Both the position numbers and the translations under genes were made by a program. A DNA stretch of 64,000 bases, from NCBI GenBank assembly GCA_022749755.1, contig CM040441.1, forward strand, positions 6,184,890 to 6,248,889, written 5' to 3'. The stretch comes from Azadirachta indica. Lineage: Eukaryota; Streptophyta; Magnoliopsida; Sapindales; Meliaceae. Shown one piece after another: positions 11,101-24,106 of this stretch (positions within the stretch are counted from its first letter, which is position 1; each line of letters opens with the position of its first letter). The notes under the pieces are model-generated. The model ran no database searches, had not been told where the DNA came from, and saw nothing but the letters and a program-made list of their open reading frames with translations.

Positions 11101-12313
11101 AAAAAAGTTCAAGAGCTTCATGATCGTCTAACCCCTCAACCTGATATACGAGTTCCACACTATATTTATCAAGAATTTGCTTATCTCTTGTGGTTATAAT
11201 GACTCTGCTTCCAGGACCGAATTGATGAAGCCCTCCAGCCAGATACTCTAATTGTCCAAATTTATTGACATCATCAAGAACAATAAGAACCTTCATACGC
11301 TGGAGTCTATTTTTCGTATACTGTGGTATATTAGGGCCTCCTAATACTAGAGTTTCTCCCAATAAACAAAAAAGAACTTCCTTTTGTAGTTGTTCTAATC
11401 CACCCCCTTTTTCTGATTTTTCTCTAACATTAGCCATGAAACACTTGCCATCAAAATTATTAGAAACTTGCCTGAAAATAGCTTCAGCAAGAGTTGTTTT
11501 ACCTATACCACCAATGCCCCAAATTCCCACCATTCGAAAATCTTGCAATCCAATACATAAGAGTGCTTTAACTTTCTCAATTCGCGAATTTATTCCAATT
11601 AGATCTTTGACCTCAGTGGAGACTGTTATATCATCCAATTTCTTTAAAACATCCTTGACAATGACATCTACAAGTTTAGCTTCAGGCCTAGCAGATATGA
11701 AGATTTAAAAAGAAAAATGATTCAAAACTAATGGACATCATAAGAATAAAAAATAGAAATATTTTTCTCTCTTAACTAATTAATAAAGGATGTAACTAAT
11801 GTAAAGATAAAACAATAGTTGATAGTTATACCTGATTTTAGTAGATTCATATCCGGATAGATAAGATGCTTCAGTCAATGAATCCCTCCATTTCTGGACC
11901 TTTTCTAGCATCTTGTTGAAATGTTTTTCATGCTTAATGAAAGCTTTCCTATAGCCTCCAGTCTGCCTCCGTACTTCAGATGGATGTATATGGTAGAAAA
12001 CAGGTATAACAATTTGGCCATTTAATTTCTTGCATTCAAGAATCTTGACAACTTCATCCAAACACCATTTAGAAGAAGCATAGTCTTTTGAAAAAATAAT
12101 TATAGAAATTTTTGATGCTTCAATTGCATTCAAAAGAGCAGGAGAAATCTCATCTCCTCTTTTAAGATCTTCATCAATGAAAGTCTTTACTTTTTTCTGA
12201 CACAAGCCATAAAAGAGATGGCTAGTAAAAGTTTCACGGGTATCCTCCCCTTTGAAACTCAAAAAGACCTCATAATTGCAAGAAGAAGATGATGAAGATG
12301 AAGATGAAGCCAT
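8109..12313 (-). CDS. TNL1: intact TIR-NBS-LRR immune receptor (five coding exons)
   Basis: Predicted intracellular receptor that senses pathogen effectors. Exons by canonical GT/AG sites: 12313-11832, 11687-10598, 10442-10131, 10031-8805 and 8729-8109. They join in frame to 1243 residues with no stop. TIR: residues 12-160, starting YEVFLSFKGEDTRETF; the glutamate of SKWCLDE (about residue 87) is the expected NADase catalytic residue. NB-ARC: exon 2, with P-loop GIGGIGKTT (about 218), kinase-2 LIVLDDV, GPGSRVIITTRD, GNPLALKVLG and MHD (about 484). Exon 3 starts the LRRs and exon 4 (409 residues) holds most of them. Exon 5 has the post-LRR C-JID signature LPGSRIPEWF...GSSITIQLP. I chose the Met before the nine serines because TNL2 and TNL4 begin there; an in-frame Met lies 12 codons upstream. 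Family, reading frame and splice sites agree well. Expression and specificity are unknown. Confidence 0.92.
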
Positions 12314-12404
12314 GACTGAAAGAGAGAGAGATGCTTGAACGTAGATCACAGAGTGTAAACGATGAAGATGGAGTTTTAGTTATTCTTGTAGCCAAACTTT
12401 AATT

Positions 12405-12740
12405 TCCTTCACTCATCCTGCTGCTGTCCCTAATTTGTTTCGCGTTTCTTGGAAATTTCTGGGAGTTAAAGTCAAAAAAGCAACCAATAGTGCGAAATGT
12501 CGAAAATTCATCCATAGAAAAGCAATAGCACTGGTGAATGAACTCCAACGAAGAAAGAGAGAAATTATTATATAATTAAATAAAGAATTAATATATATAA
12601 ATTTCGGGAATATTGACGACACTTGAGTGCAAATTGTGATTGAGATATAAACAGAAGCTTGATTCAATAAAATATGTAAAGTAAAAAAATACAAAATAAT
12701 ACATATAGTAAACGTTTGGAGCCTTCTTCTCACCAAACTT
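12405..12740 (-). promoter_or_regulatory. TNL upstream block, copy 1 (in front of TNL1)
   Basis: This block recurs upstream of TNL2 at about 22880-23120 and again at about 23560-23740. Shared landmarks are 'tttcgcgtttcttgga'-type sequence, 'atttctgggag', 'gaaagcaatagcactggtgaat', 'gagtgcaaattgtgat' and a run of AATTAAATAAA. A W-box core (TTGACT on the minus strand, about 12470-12475) lies about 160 bases before the chosen start; W-boxes bind WRKY factors in defence genes. The 107-codon minus frame here reflects the repeat and is not a gene. I saw no convincing TATA box. Confidence 0.5.
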
Positions 12741-15690
12741 TCCTACCTACTAATTTTCTTGTAACTTTCTTAGAGATTTCTATGATAATGTTTTCCACAT
12801 CAATCACTTTTATTGAATAATTATTAAAAGCAAAGGAATGCGGAGATAAATGAAAAGCGGCAAATACTATGAGTCCATATTTACCAATAAATTTAATGAT
12901 ATACCCTTAATAAAGTTAAAAGATAATATAATAATGTGAAAGAACACTTATAAAGAAATTTAGAGTGAAAGAAATAATTGATGCCAAGAAAAAAGAAATT
13001 GATAATAGAAATATTAAAGTATGTACCCAGCAATGTCCTATATATGAAATATGTGAAGTAAATTAATAAATTCTCTAAAACAGATTTTTATTACTTCGAT
13101 CTCTGCATATATTAAATATTTACAATATTAATTTTGACTTGGCCCCTATTTGGAGACTTCTCTTCACCGTCCAAAACCTAACCAGTCAAGCAAGCTGGTA
13201 AAATGTGCTTGTCATAATTTTAACTCATTCAATCATACACCTTTTTTTAATACTAAACAACAAATGAGGGTTTTAATCAAAGACGTAGATGATGATGATG
13301 TAGCCATAAATAATTTTTTAATATACATTTATTTACATTCTCGTTGGTTTCACTGATTTATTTATTTACACTGACTAACTAAATGATATATAAGTCCAAA
13401 GACAAAACATCAAAAGCAACAAAAGCTCAGCAGCCATAAACCTCGTTTTAACTGCAACCAAAACAAAGCCTGTAAGGTTGATTTCAAACTCTTTTATTGT
13501 GCCTTCCTTTAATATTTTATTTTTAGCCCCTTAGGTAGCCCACTTGAAGATATTATTTTTGTGTGGAAAATTTAGTACTAACAACAACAATTAACGTTTT
13601 TACTTTAAATTAATGTATTTATAATGTTGATTTTGAGTAAAAAATTTTAACGATAATATTTATCGATATTTACTTGGGGCTGGAATGATATTGATCCTCA
13701 TTGATTACAACGTCTACCGAATATCTCTCCACCTTTAATTAAAATCACTCCCACTAATACCTTTTTTTTTCACTTCTTTTTTTTAATTATATTCTTATCA
13801 CATATTCTGTACATTTTTTAAAAAATTCTTTAAAATATAAAATACACAATAACAATATAACACTATCGCATCAATTTTTAATTGAATAAATTTAATTGTT
13901 TTTGTCTAATAATTAATTTTCCCACTGCTTTTCCGAGAGGCTTGGAGATTTCCGGCTTGATAAGTTCTACCTTTTCTCCTCAAACCTCTTTCAGTATTTT
14001 ATGTTCACGCGAAAAATCCAAAAGTTAGCAAACAATAATTGATTAGTAAAATTGTGACAAATGTTTGATTACTTACCATGACATAATCGACTACAACTTC
14101 AGTTATAATCAACTTTGATCCCCACTAATGAACCCTCAACTAAATTAAGCTTTTACTTTTAAATTACTTTCTAAAAAATTCGAAGAAACATTAGAACAAG
14201 ATAATCATTGTAGCCCTTATTTCATTTTTATCCTAATATTAAATTTCCTTGTAGCCATATTCTTGTTAAAATCTAAACATGGATAGAACTATTGTTCAAA
14301 ATTGGACATTGAAAAAGAAATTTTATTTATTAAATTGTAAATTAATGTGAGAAACAAAATTAGTTCTCTTACTAATTAACATGGGTACTAATGAAGTTCT
14401 GAAAACTGGCCGAAGTGGTTATGGGTGCCAGTTAGTTTATCCGCCATTTGGTTTTGAAACATTATTCTAGAAATAGGTAATAAAAAAAATTTTAAATGAT
14501 TTAAATTCAACCCACTGCTGACCTTTTAGAAAAATTTAAAAAGAAAGGAAAACAACAAAGGTACTCCTAAAAAAACAGTTTTCTTAGAACCGTCTACTAT
14601 GGTAGAAAAGGCTAAACAAAAATTGATTTTCAAGGAGAACATGACGGTTCATTTTGCAAGAACACAACAATTCACAATTTACAACGAGTGTAAAGTAAAA
14701 AGAAACAATAGATTAAAAGATAATATTAATTTTTCTTTTAGTCTAGATGAGGACTAGACGTGCAAGATACAAAATACTTATTTTAAAATCAATTAATTTC
14801 TTTATGAACAAATTAATTTAGTAAGTCAACCGACCATCTAAGAGATGTATGTGTGCTTGTCCCTAATATATAATTTTCTTCACGTTTAATTACAAATTAT
14901 CATCATCAAATGAAGTCAACTAAATGGGCGATTCTGAATTAATTTACCATAACACACGTAAACATTTATTTGTTTATTTACTTATTACTTTAAGTTCTTA
15001 AGAAGTGAGCATACATGACACACAGTACATAAAGATGTTTAATTTTGTCCCACTTTTTTTTCTAATTTTTTAACTTTTATTTACAATGTGACTATTATTA
15101 TCCAATTTTAGGTTTTTCAAAAAATAAGACTGCATGTGCAAAGATGGAGTATCTAATGAATAGATTACAACTTTCTCTTAGTGGTTAGTAAATTTTTTTT
15201 TTCTTTGTACTTATTACTACATGAATTCAGAAAAATATTTTCTTTGCTGATATTAATTTGGTCAAATTGATATGTGTAATCATAGAGAATAATAAAAAAA
15301 TCATTTTAGATTTATTCATACAGAAAAATCACAAATTTGTTTCATTTCTTTACGGTTGTTTATTTTAAATATTAATTATGACTGACTAATTGATATTATT
15401 ATCTCTAAGCAGGAGTTTGTTGCAAGTTTCTCAATAAAGATGGCAGAAACACGAAAGATTTATAGTTAAAGAAAAATTAGGATATCGAAAAGACTATATG
15501 GAATGGAAAAAAGAAGCTTAAAAAAAAATCAATTATAAAATAATAGAAGCAAGTATTGTGATAGAATTATGGTTGAATTTAGGGATGATTTCTTTGATAT
15601 GTAGAATTTAAAATAAGTGTGAAATTTTTTTTATAAGCATATATATTTTTTTCTATTGATTGGCGATCAATTGTCATTATTATTGAACTC
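12741..15690. other. Long intergenic stretch
   Basis: I see no gene, RNA gene or complete mobile element in these roughly 3 kb. A plus frame of 68 codons at 13150-13356 has no family features. The sequence is AT-rich with scattered homopolymers and a short (GAT)n near 13290. Confidence 0.5.
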
Positions 15691-17345
15691 ATAAATATCA
15701 TTGATATATATATAAACGATCATATCATATATTAGCTTATTTGATAATACTATATTACTAAATAAAAATTTGGAATATATAGCATTAATTACTTGATCAG
15801 CAGTATATTATCAATGCTCATGGTATTATTTATCAACACCATAATCTTTTCCTATTCTGTAAAATGAATTTATACTTACTAGACAATATATCTATTTTTT
15901 TAAGTATACCTTGACAAAATAAAACAAATTTATTGGAAAAAAAAAGATAACGAGAAAAGAAAACCTAGGATTCATTCACTCATTTATCTTTGATTGTAAA
16001 TTAATAATTATATTGTCTTGTGGCGTTATATAAATTAAAAGCCAATAAAAATAGATGATTTTTTTTTGTTTTTAAATTGTGGAAATAGTAGTTAGGATTG
16101 TATGAAAATTTATACAAATAATTATGGGGGTTCTATGTATCCTCATTAATTACAAATTAATATAATGTTTCAGTCCTAAATAGATATTGTTCTTGGACTT
16201 TTCATTGGTGAGGTCTTAAACAAAAAAAGAGAGAGAAGCAAGAATTTGGAATCCTGATTAATAAGTTGATATTCGTCCAAGAGGAGTTGTCATTATTCAA
16301 TAACTACGTACTGTCAATATTATTCATACGACTGCTAGATGTGGAGAACAAATTAATAGTTTGTTTGTTAATTCTTATTAATGGATGATGCTACTACTCT
16401 TTATTTTCTTCAAAGATGCAAGGTACATATGATTCTTAATCCCTATTTTATAGTCAAAGACTCAAAACCATATGTATTCATGAATTTGAACGTTTCGACT
16501 TTTTCGAGGTTAGGTGGAACCAGAAATGAATAAGTTTGAAAGTTCAAAATTTGTTTGGAAAATGTCTGGTATCCCCCTCAGCTTTCGGTTAATTACTAAA
16601 TCGTTCTTAACGTTTTAAAAATATCCCATTATACCCATTTGTCATTTGAGTTAACCACTGTTAATGATAAAATTATCTTTCAATATTAAAATAATTAAAA
16701 TAAAAAAAGAAGAATGTTAAAAAAATGCATATAAAAAATAATAAAATTAATTAATGTTATTTATTTTATTTCTTTCTTTTTCATCTTTTACCAAGAACCA
16801 AATAATATTTTATTTGGCTTTCAGCTTTAAATTCGAATAATTGAATAGTAACTTTTTGATTAAAAATTATGCATGAGAAATTTATATTTTTTAAATTTAA
16901 ATTTTAGATTAAAATGGTTGATTTAACTCAGCTCAATCCAATTTCTTTCGGTTTGTTATCAATCTAGTTCAAGCATTATTCTCATTTTGTTTCAATCACA
17001 TATTATAAATATAAGAACCAATGTTCAACAAAGCAAAGCGAAAATTGTAAATTTTTTCGATAGTCTTCAAGATGGATTCACATGATTAGAGATTCTTCAT
17101 CTTGCATTTTCAGCTGCAATAATTAATCTATTAAACTTGATATACTTTTATATTTTAATAACTCTTTAGTAAAGAGTTGTTTATCAAAGGTTCTCTATCA
17201 TTGTTAGTTCTAATAGATGAATTAAGACAACTTTTCAAATTAAATGTATACATGTAAACGTTTCAAATTAAGTGTATACATGTAAACGTTTCAGTTTTAG
17301 AAGATTGAGTAGACAAAAGTAAGTATATGTAATTTGACAAACCTT
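15691..17345. repeat. Duplicated TNL-cluster flank with one possible element end
   Basis: The segment around 15740-15880 ('ttatttatcaacaccata', 'cctattctgtaaaatg') matches about 2450-2515. The segment 16915-17345 ('gatttaactcagctcaa', 'ctgcaataattaat', 'aactctttagtaaa') matches 23735-24110 and partly 2580-2890. At about 16565-16760 there is a stretch with the wording of a TIR-element end ('ggtatccccctcag', 'cattatacccattt'); I did not find its partner arm. A near-perfect short tandem ('aagtgtatacatgtaaacgtttca') occurs at about 17245-17295. Confidence 0.55.
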
Positions 17346-17834
17346 TAGTTGTTTATTTACTTTTATCTAAATTACACAGCTGAGAAGAAAAGTACAAAAA
17401 AACCAGAAAATCAAATTGAACCGATCAATTCATTTCACCGATCAATAAAAATCATTATTCTATTTTTTTTTTTTTATTGGGAACCAAATATTATGTGGCC
17501 CGATCTTCTATTTTAGGTTCAAACAATCGAATAGTGATTTTTAGATTAAAAATTATAAGCGGCAAACTTTAATTGATGAATTTCAAGTTGTAAACGGTTC
17601 AATTCAGTTTCTTTCATCATTCTCTTGGCTGAAATTAACAAAGCCAATTGCTAGCAATTCTTTTTAATATAAAAAATTTGTTCCATAAACAGAGTGATCT
17701 GTTTTTCCAATTTATATATGTGGTCTTCTTTATACATGTGGTATTGTTTTAACCCAAAATCAATTAGGAAAGTTTTTCATTTTCTGAGTCCTTTAATCTT
17801 TAGAGAAAATAATCCCACTGCTTCCACACCTGAA
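17346..17834. other. Non-coding stretch
   Basis: AT-rich. Part of it (17480-17600) loosely repeats 16795-16960 ('gaaccaaataat', 'gaatagtgat', 'attaaaaattat'). No gene was recognised; a 60-codon plus frame at 17694-17876 runs antisense into the exon relic that follows. Confidence 0.45.
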
Positions 17835-17945
17835 GCTGTTGAATGGTTATTGAAAATCCTGGACTTTGATATATAGCTGAAGCAATCTGGAATTTTGCTT
17901 CCAGGAAAAAGAAATGCTGAATTGAGGTGGTACATCAAACACCTG
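17835..17945 (-). pseudogene. Relic of a TNL C-terminal (C-JID) exon downstream of TNL2
   Basis: On the minus strand 'tgcag|gtgtttgatg' at about 17940 is followed by 'ttcagcatttcttttt', 'cctggaagcaaaattcca' and 'tcaataaccattcaa'. This tracks the start of the TNL last exon (FSI..LPGS.IP...SITIQ) with frameshifts. It lies about 0.7 kb downstream of the TNL2 last exon, as the 7437-7545 relic lies downstream of TNL1. The duplication of this exon therefore predates the split of TNL1 and TNL2. Confidence 0.6.
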
Positions 17946-18626
17946 CAACATATATAACAAAGCCTAATGTCATATAGATGTTCTCATTTTGTGGAATGTG
18001 TACTTAAACTAAGAGCACAGCAAAACACCAATGTATTGCAACAAAGAATGAATTCAATTCGAGATAACAAACCTAATGTATGCAATTGAATTCAATTCAA
18101 AACAGAGGATTCCTTAAAACAGAGCAGGGAAATCAGGCTTGTGCAAAGAAGTCGATGCACAAATAAAATTAGAGTTATGTTTTTAGTGTAATCATGTTCT
18201 TGTTAATACCTAAACTGTATAAGAAGATAAAGCTACCTCAATTTATATCTAAATTTTCCAAGCCACAGTCTAGCTCAAAATGGTGAAGAATTATTCCAAT
18301 TATTAACAATTTGCAACAATTGTGAAGAATTTTTATTAAAAATATATTTTATTGAAATAAGCACATAAAAAAATAATCAAACAAAAATTAAGTCTGGCAT
18401 TCGACTTACATAAGAAAAGCAAAGGACTTTGTTGTTATGGAGTGTTAACTACCTCTCTGCAAATTCTGTTATGTCTCGAGTTCACTTATAATTCCAATTA
18501 GCTGCCTGAAATTAATCGTACGTACCTTCAACAACTCTCATGGTTTAGGAATAAAATTTGTTTATTAATTCTCAAGTGACAACGAATCTTGTGCAGAATC
18601 AGAAAGCTTTAACATATGTATTGTAA
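17946..18626 (-). other. 3' flank of TNL2, shared with TNL1 and TNL4
   Basis: Aligns with 7546-8108 and, for its right part, with 31070-31317. The 3'-UTR donor kept in TNL1 (GTAAGT) reads CTAAGT here at about 18640-18645, so that splice site is lost. No independent gene was seen. Confidence 0.55.
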
Positions 18627-21600
18627 TTAAATAACTAAACTTAGCTGAAGTTTATTCGTATCTCCATGGATAATTGAAGTCAAGCCCCCACTTGAGAATT
18701 CACTGTGCAATTTCCTACATTCCTCTTCAGTTGGTGGCACCATATTTACAGTAAAAGTGTTGGGTTTTGTCTGAATGGGATATGCATATACTGGAGACAC
18801 GCCGCAACATTTCACTTTTACTTTTTCTTCCAGGTAGGCAGGCTCGAAACAAAATGAGAATGATATACGGTGGTATAAATAAGGTGAACAAGGACTATAT
18901 CCGAGACAGATATGATCCGAGTCATAAATTATGTAGTCATCAAGTGCCATACTCGAAGGAATGGACTTTAACGAGAATAACACGCCAGGGTTTGTTTCAA
19001 AACCATAATAACAATTGACTCCAAAATCCCTATCAGCATGGAAATCATCTTCAAATGCAATAACAACACAAACAGCAAATCCGATCAAGTTTTTGTTACC
19101 GCAAAGCTGTGGCAACTGAATGGTTATTGAAGACCCTGGACTCCGATGGTTGAACCAGTTAGGAATTCTACTCCCAGGTAAACAAATGCTGAATCCACAT
19201 AGAACACCATTATCCACCTGTAATTTAAAAATAATGAATTTCTAATATGATATAAGAAGAAGAAAGATACATAGAGAAAGAGAATTACGTACCCCTTCAT
19301 AAAATTCTCTCAGAGATGTAGTGGTCATATGTTGGATTATCTGTTGTGAATCTGCCAAAACGTTGTTGTTTGTGTTTTCTTTTAGTCTCATGCAATTACT
19401 GAATTCTAACAGCCTGCTATCTCTGATGCCCTTGTAGCCCTGTTTAAATAATTTATCCAGTACAGATGCATCCAATTCATCCAGACGTGATGGAAGCTCT
19501 GGCAAAGATTGGAGTCGCTTGCAATTTGCTGCCTCTAGATGAAATAGACCTGGTGGAAGCTCTTGTACTGATTGAAGCATATTGCAATTGCTCAAGCTAA
19601 GTTGATTCAACTTAGACAGCTGCTTGATACTTGTAGGCAAACTTTCAAAGTTATTTTCCTCTAGATTTAATATTTGTAACGAGGATAAAATCCAATATCT
19701 TCAGGTATTTCTTTCATATCGCAGTAATATATTCTCATGTTTGTTTAAATCTCTGATAGAGTACGATTTGTGAGTAGTGCTTGATTTCTCTCCACCGCTG
19801 ACAAACAAATATTCTAAGTTCCGCAAATTCTCTGGCAAACTATGAATCTCAGAGCAACAGAAACATTCAAGTCCTTCTACATTTTCAACTGAAGATGGCT
19901 GGTTCTTAATAGCCGTGGATTTTAAATCAATAAATTTTAAACATTCCATTTTCTCCAAGATCTCTGGAAAGCTCTCAAGCTTTGAGCATTGATTAAATTG
20001 AAGGCAAGAAAGAGATTTCAACTTACAAATGCTAGTTGGAAGAATCTTCAATCTTGTGCAATATCTCATATCTCGAATTATAAGATCAGTTAGACTCTCA
20101 ATTGATGAGGGAACTTCTTCTATTGCTGTCCCACCTAAATGTAGGCTGATTATTTTTCCTGAAATCTCTGGAAATTCTGTGAGATTAGCACAGTAAGACA
20201 TATCAATAGTTATTGGAGATCTAAAATGAATGTTGCGTGGAAAGCACCTAAGATTGTTGCAACCCTTCAAACGCAAGAGCCCAAGATTGTTGAAGTTTTC
20301 AATGTATAAGGAACATAATGCAACTTCACACAATTCAAAAGATTTAATATCTTAAAATCTGGGGTTTCTGAAGGGTCTGGGATCTTAGTGAGATATTGAG
20401 AGTGATGAAAATCCATATATTTTAACTTGTGAGGTTCCTGTAAGAAAGTATAAATAATCACTCAAATAAATTAATATTAATGAATTTCATAGTAATCAAA
20501 ATGAAAAATATATTCAATTAGATAAAGTATAATACCTTTCCTCCCTCCCAAAGTCGCTCGATTTTACTATAAGGTAGGCAAATTCAAATAAGATTCTCTA
20601 GATTAAAATCTTTTGATAATGTGCCCCGAGAATATCCATACCAATAAAGATATCTTAATTCGTCAAAAAGATATTCAAGATCATCGCAAATATGAACTAT
20701 AGATTTGGTACTTCATACATCCAGATGCTCAGACACATAAAATTTAAGCATTCTTAAACTTGTCATTTTTGCGAAAGGTCTTGAATTTATATTTATATCG
20801 TTTATTTTTGACAAATCCAGGGATATAGCTTTAACTGATTCGGTCCCCTAATACACAAATAATAATAATAATAAATAAATAAAAATGATTAAATACTTCA
20901 AAAATAATTATAAAATTGTTCTTTAATATTGCAAACAAAATGTATATGATTTGATTCGTTATCCAACATCTATATAAAGAATAAAAGAAAATAAAGTTAA
21001 TTGGGCTCTTGATTACCTTGTTTTTATTTAGTACATGATAAATATCCTTATCATCCCATAACTTGCTATGCTTCCCTGGCTTATCTTCTGATTCTTGATG
21101 AATAATTTCTCAACCCATTTCTTGCAATAAATCATGTATTTCTACCTCGTCGTATAATATTGTTATGAGTGACTTATCAACCAGGACGTCTAGTGCACAA
21201 TGCACTAAATAAATGTCATCAAAAATTGATTTGACATAATCTTTATCATATCCCTTGAAAAAACATTCAATGTCAAGAAAATATTTTTCATTGTCCAACT
21301 CAATTCATCATAACTAATTTTCAATATGTTATAAATATCAGGCTCAGAAATCAGTTTTAATTTGTCCAATGCATTTTTCCAATCTTGTTTGCTCTTATGA
21401 CAAAGGAAGGAACCTAACACCTTTAGAGCTACTGGATTGCCTTTTGCATACTCCACTTTCCTCCTTGATAGCACAGTAAGATCTATAGGGCAACAGTTTT
21501 GTTTAAAGGCAAGATTACAAAAGTACTCAAGAGCTTTATGATAGTCTAATTGCCCAACATGATATACATGATCAACATTGTATTTATCAAAAACTTGTTT

Positions 21601-22742
21601 ATCTCTTGTGGTTATAATTACTCTACTTCCTAAACCGAATTGATGAAACCCTTCAGCTAGATATTCTATTTGTGCAAGTTTATTTACATCGTCTAGAACG
21701 ATAAAGACCTTCATACGTTGGAGTCTGTCCTTTATATACTGTGGTATATTAGGACCTCCTAACACTAAATTTTCTCCCAATAAACAAAAAAGAACTTCCT
21801 TTTATAGTTGTTTTAAACCACCCCCTCTTTTTGATTTTTCTCTAACATTAGTCATGAAACACTTGCCATTAAAATCACTAGATACTTGCTTGAAAATAGC
21901 TTCAGTAAGAGTTGTTTTACCTATACCACCAGTACCACAAATTCCTACAATTCGGAAATCTTGCAATCCAATGCATAGTAGCAACTTAACTTGTTCAATT
22001 CGTGAATTTATTCCAACTAGATCTTTGAAATTTGTGGAGACTGTTATATCATTTAATTTCTTTATAATATCCTTAACAATTAAATCTACAAATTTAGCTT
22101 CGAGCCTAGCAGATGTGGAGATGGAAAAGGAAAAAAGATTCAAAATTAATTGACATTAATTACAAGAATCCAAAAAATAGAAATACTTTTCTTTTTTTCT
22201 TAATTAACAAAGAATATAAGTAATGTAAAGATGAAACAAGAGTTAATAGTTATACCTAATTTTCTATATTCATATCCAGATAGATAGGATGATTCAGTTA
22301 ATAAATCCCTCCATTTCTGAACCTTTTCTGGCATCTTCTTGAAATGTTTTGCATACTCAATAAAACCTTTCCTATATCCTCCAGTTTGCTTTCGCACTTC
22401 AAACGGATCAATAAGGTAGAACACAAGGATAACAATCTGGCCATTAAATTTCTTACATTCGAGAATTTTCACAAGTTCATCCAAATACTATTTGAAAGAA
22501 GTATAGTCTTTTGAGAAAATAATTATTGAAAATTTTGATCGTTGAATTGCATTTAAAAGAGTGGGAGAAATCTCATCTCCTCTCTTAAGATCTTCATCAA
22601 TAAAGGTTTTTACTTTTTTTTGACACAAGCCATAAAAGAGATGGCTAGTAAACTTTTTACGGGTATCCTCCCCTCTAAAACTCAGGAAGACCTCATAATT
22701 GCAAGAAGAAGAAGCTGAAGATGAAAAGGAAGATAAAGCCAT
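18627..22742 (-). pseudogene. TNL2: full-length TIR-NBS-LRR pseudogene
   Basis: All five TNL1-type exons are present with recognisable borders: about 22742-22257 (TIR), 22105-21017 (NB-ARC), 20847-20536, 20437-19293 (LRR) and 19217-18627 (C-JID). Many defects disable it. A TAG at 22488-22490 replaces the tryptophan just before the TIR catalytic glutamate. A TAA at 21802-21804 replaces a glutamine after the P-loop. A frameshift lies near 21280, and a TGA at 21110-21112 follows the MHD-like EIHDLLQEMG. Two stops interrupt exon 3, and there are frameshifts near 20300 and 19700. The P-loop reads GTGGIGKTT. The last exon ends early relative to TNL1, lacking the serine/glutamine-rich tail. Short truncated TIR products are conceivable but unsupported. 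Confidence 0.9.
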
Positions 22743-22859
22743 GACAGAAGGAGATAGAGATACTTAATTGAGAGTAAACCAAATGTATGAACAAAGTATG
22801 TAAACATGAAGATGAAGAAGACGATAAAGATGGAGTTCTAATTGTTCTTCTAATTGGAC

Positions 22860-23740
22860 TCTAATTTCTTTCACTTTACCTGCTGCTTTCTCTTAATTTC
22901 TTTCGTGTTTCCTGGACATTTCTGGGAGCTTTCCACTTCATTTTTCAATGAAAGAAAAACGAAAGCATTGGTCCAGCAATGATAAAGTCACTTGTGAATG
23001 AATTCCAAGAATAAAAGAAATAAAAAAAGAGATAAGTTAATGGATAATTATTATATTTGGGAAATATTCACTTCACTTCGTTGTAAATTGTGATGTTTAA
23101 CAATTGATTTATGAGACTTGAAGATTTATGATCTTGATTACAATGCCAGCAGTTTTGGTATGATCATGCACCAGTGTCCAGAAACGACTTTGAATGTGCA
23201 TATATGAACATAACATTCTGTTTAGGAAGCATGCAGAATTTGAAAGTAAATTTTAATATATATAGAAATTTCAGACGGAATGCTAAAGCATATTGGGCAG
23301 GCTGTTGAAGTCAAGTCAAGCACATTATCAAAGACTCAACACAACAGTAATTTGAAAAGAAGAAGATAAAGAAATTAAGTACACACGTGGGTCTCGAGTG
23401 AATTGTTCATGCATGCATGTAATCATAAAGAAAAAGGGGAAAACGACTCTCAATAAAAGCTAAATCCAGATTCACGAATGAATAGTTAGTTCTATGGTAA
23501 GTTGAAGTCAAAGTCGAGCACATATTATTAAAATGGGCGAGACAAAAGGAAGAAAATAATAATAATAATGTGAAATGCAAGAAATTCAACAGCCGAAAAG
23601 CAAAAGCACTAGTGAATGACTTCCAAGGAAGAAAGAAATAAATAATTTTATAATTAAATAAATAATTAATATATTTTGGAAAGTTTACTTCACTTGAGTG
23701 CAAATTGTGATGTTTAGCCCTTGATTTATGACAAAAGTAA
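22860..23740 (-). promoter_or_regulatory. TNL upstream block, two further copies
   Basis: Copy 2 (about 22880-23120) and copy 3 (about 23560-23740) repeat the block seen before TNL1 at 12405-12740. Shared words are 'gaaagcattggtccagcaat'-type sequence in copy 2, 'aagcaaaagcactagtgaat' in copy 3, and 'ttgtaaattgtgatgttta' or 'gagtgcaaattgtgatgttta' at the end. Between the copies (23120-23560) lies sequence without a match elsewhere in the window. The 98-codon minus frame at 23407-23703 lies in this repeat and is probably not coding. Confidence 0.5.
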
Positions 23741-24106
23741 TTGATTTAACTCGGCTTAACCGATTTGTTTCTGTTTGTTATGAATCTATTTTGAATATCA
23801 TTTTATTTTGGTTTAATCACAATTTATAAATATACGAAATAATGTTCAATAAAGCAGATAAGTTTTTTTCTTTGTTTTCAAAATCATGGATTCTCTAAAT
23901 TTAGAGATTCTTTATATTGCATTTGTAGCTGCAATGATTAATATATGGTAATTGATATATTTTTATATTTTAATAACTCTTTAGTAATGGAGTTATTTAT
24001 CATATTTCTCTATTATTGTTATTTCTAATATACGAATAATTAATTAAAATTTTAAAAAATATGAGAATCTTAATTAAATGAATGCAAGACAATATTTTAG
24101 TTTTAC
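23741..24106. repeat. Duplicated flank, third copy
   Basis: Matches 16915-17345 and 2580-2890 in the same orientation ('gatttaactcggcttaa', 'tataaatatacgaa', 'aactctttagtaatgg', 'ttctaatatacgaat'). Non-coding. Confidence 0.6.

Noticed and set aside
8148..11708. Several plus-strand frames of 80-150 codons across TNL1
   Set aside because: They are antisense shadows of TNL1 exons, whose family motifs are on the minus strand.
12413..12736. 107-codon minus frame in front of TNL1, with a similar frame at 23407-23703
   Set aside because: The resemblance comes from the duplicated upstream block; the frames do not align along their length and show no domain.
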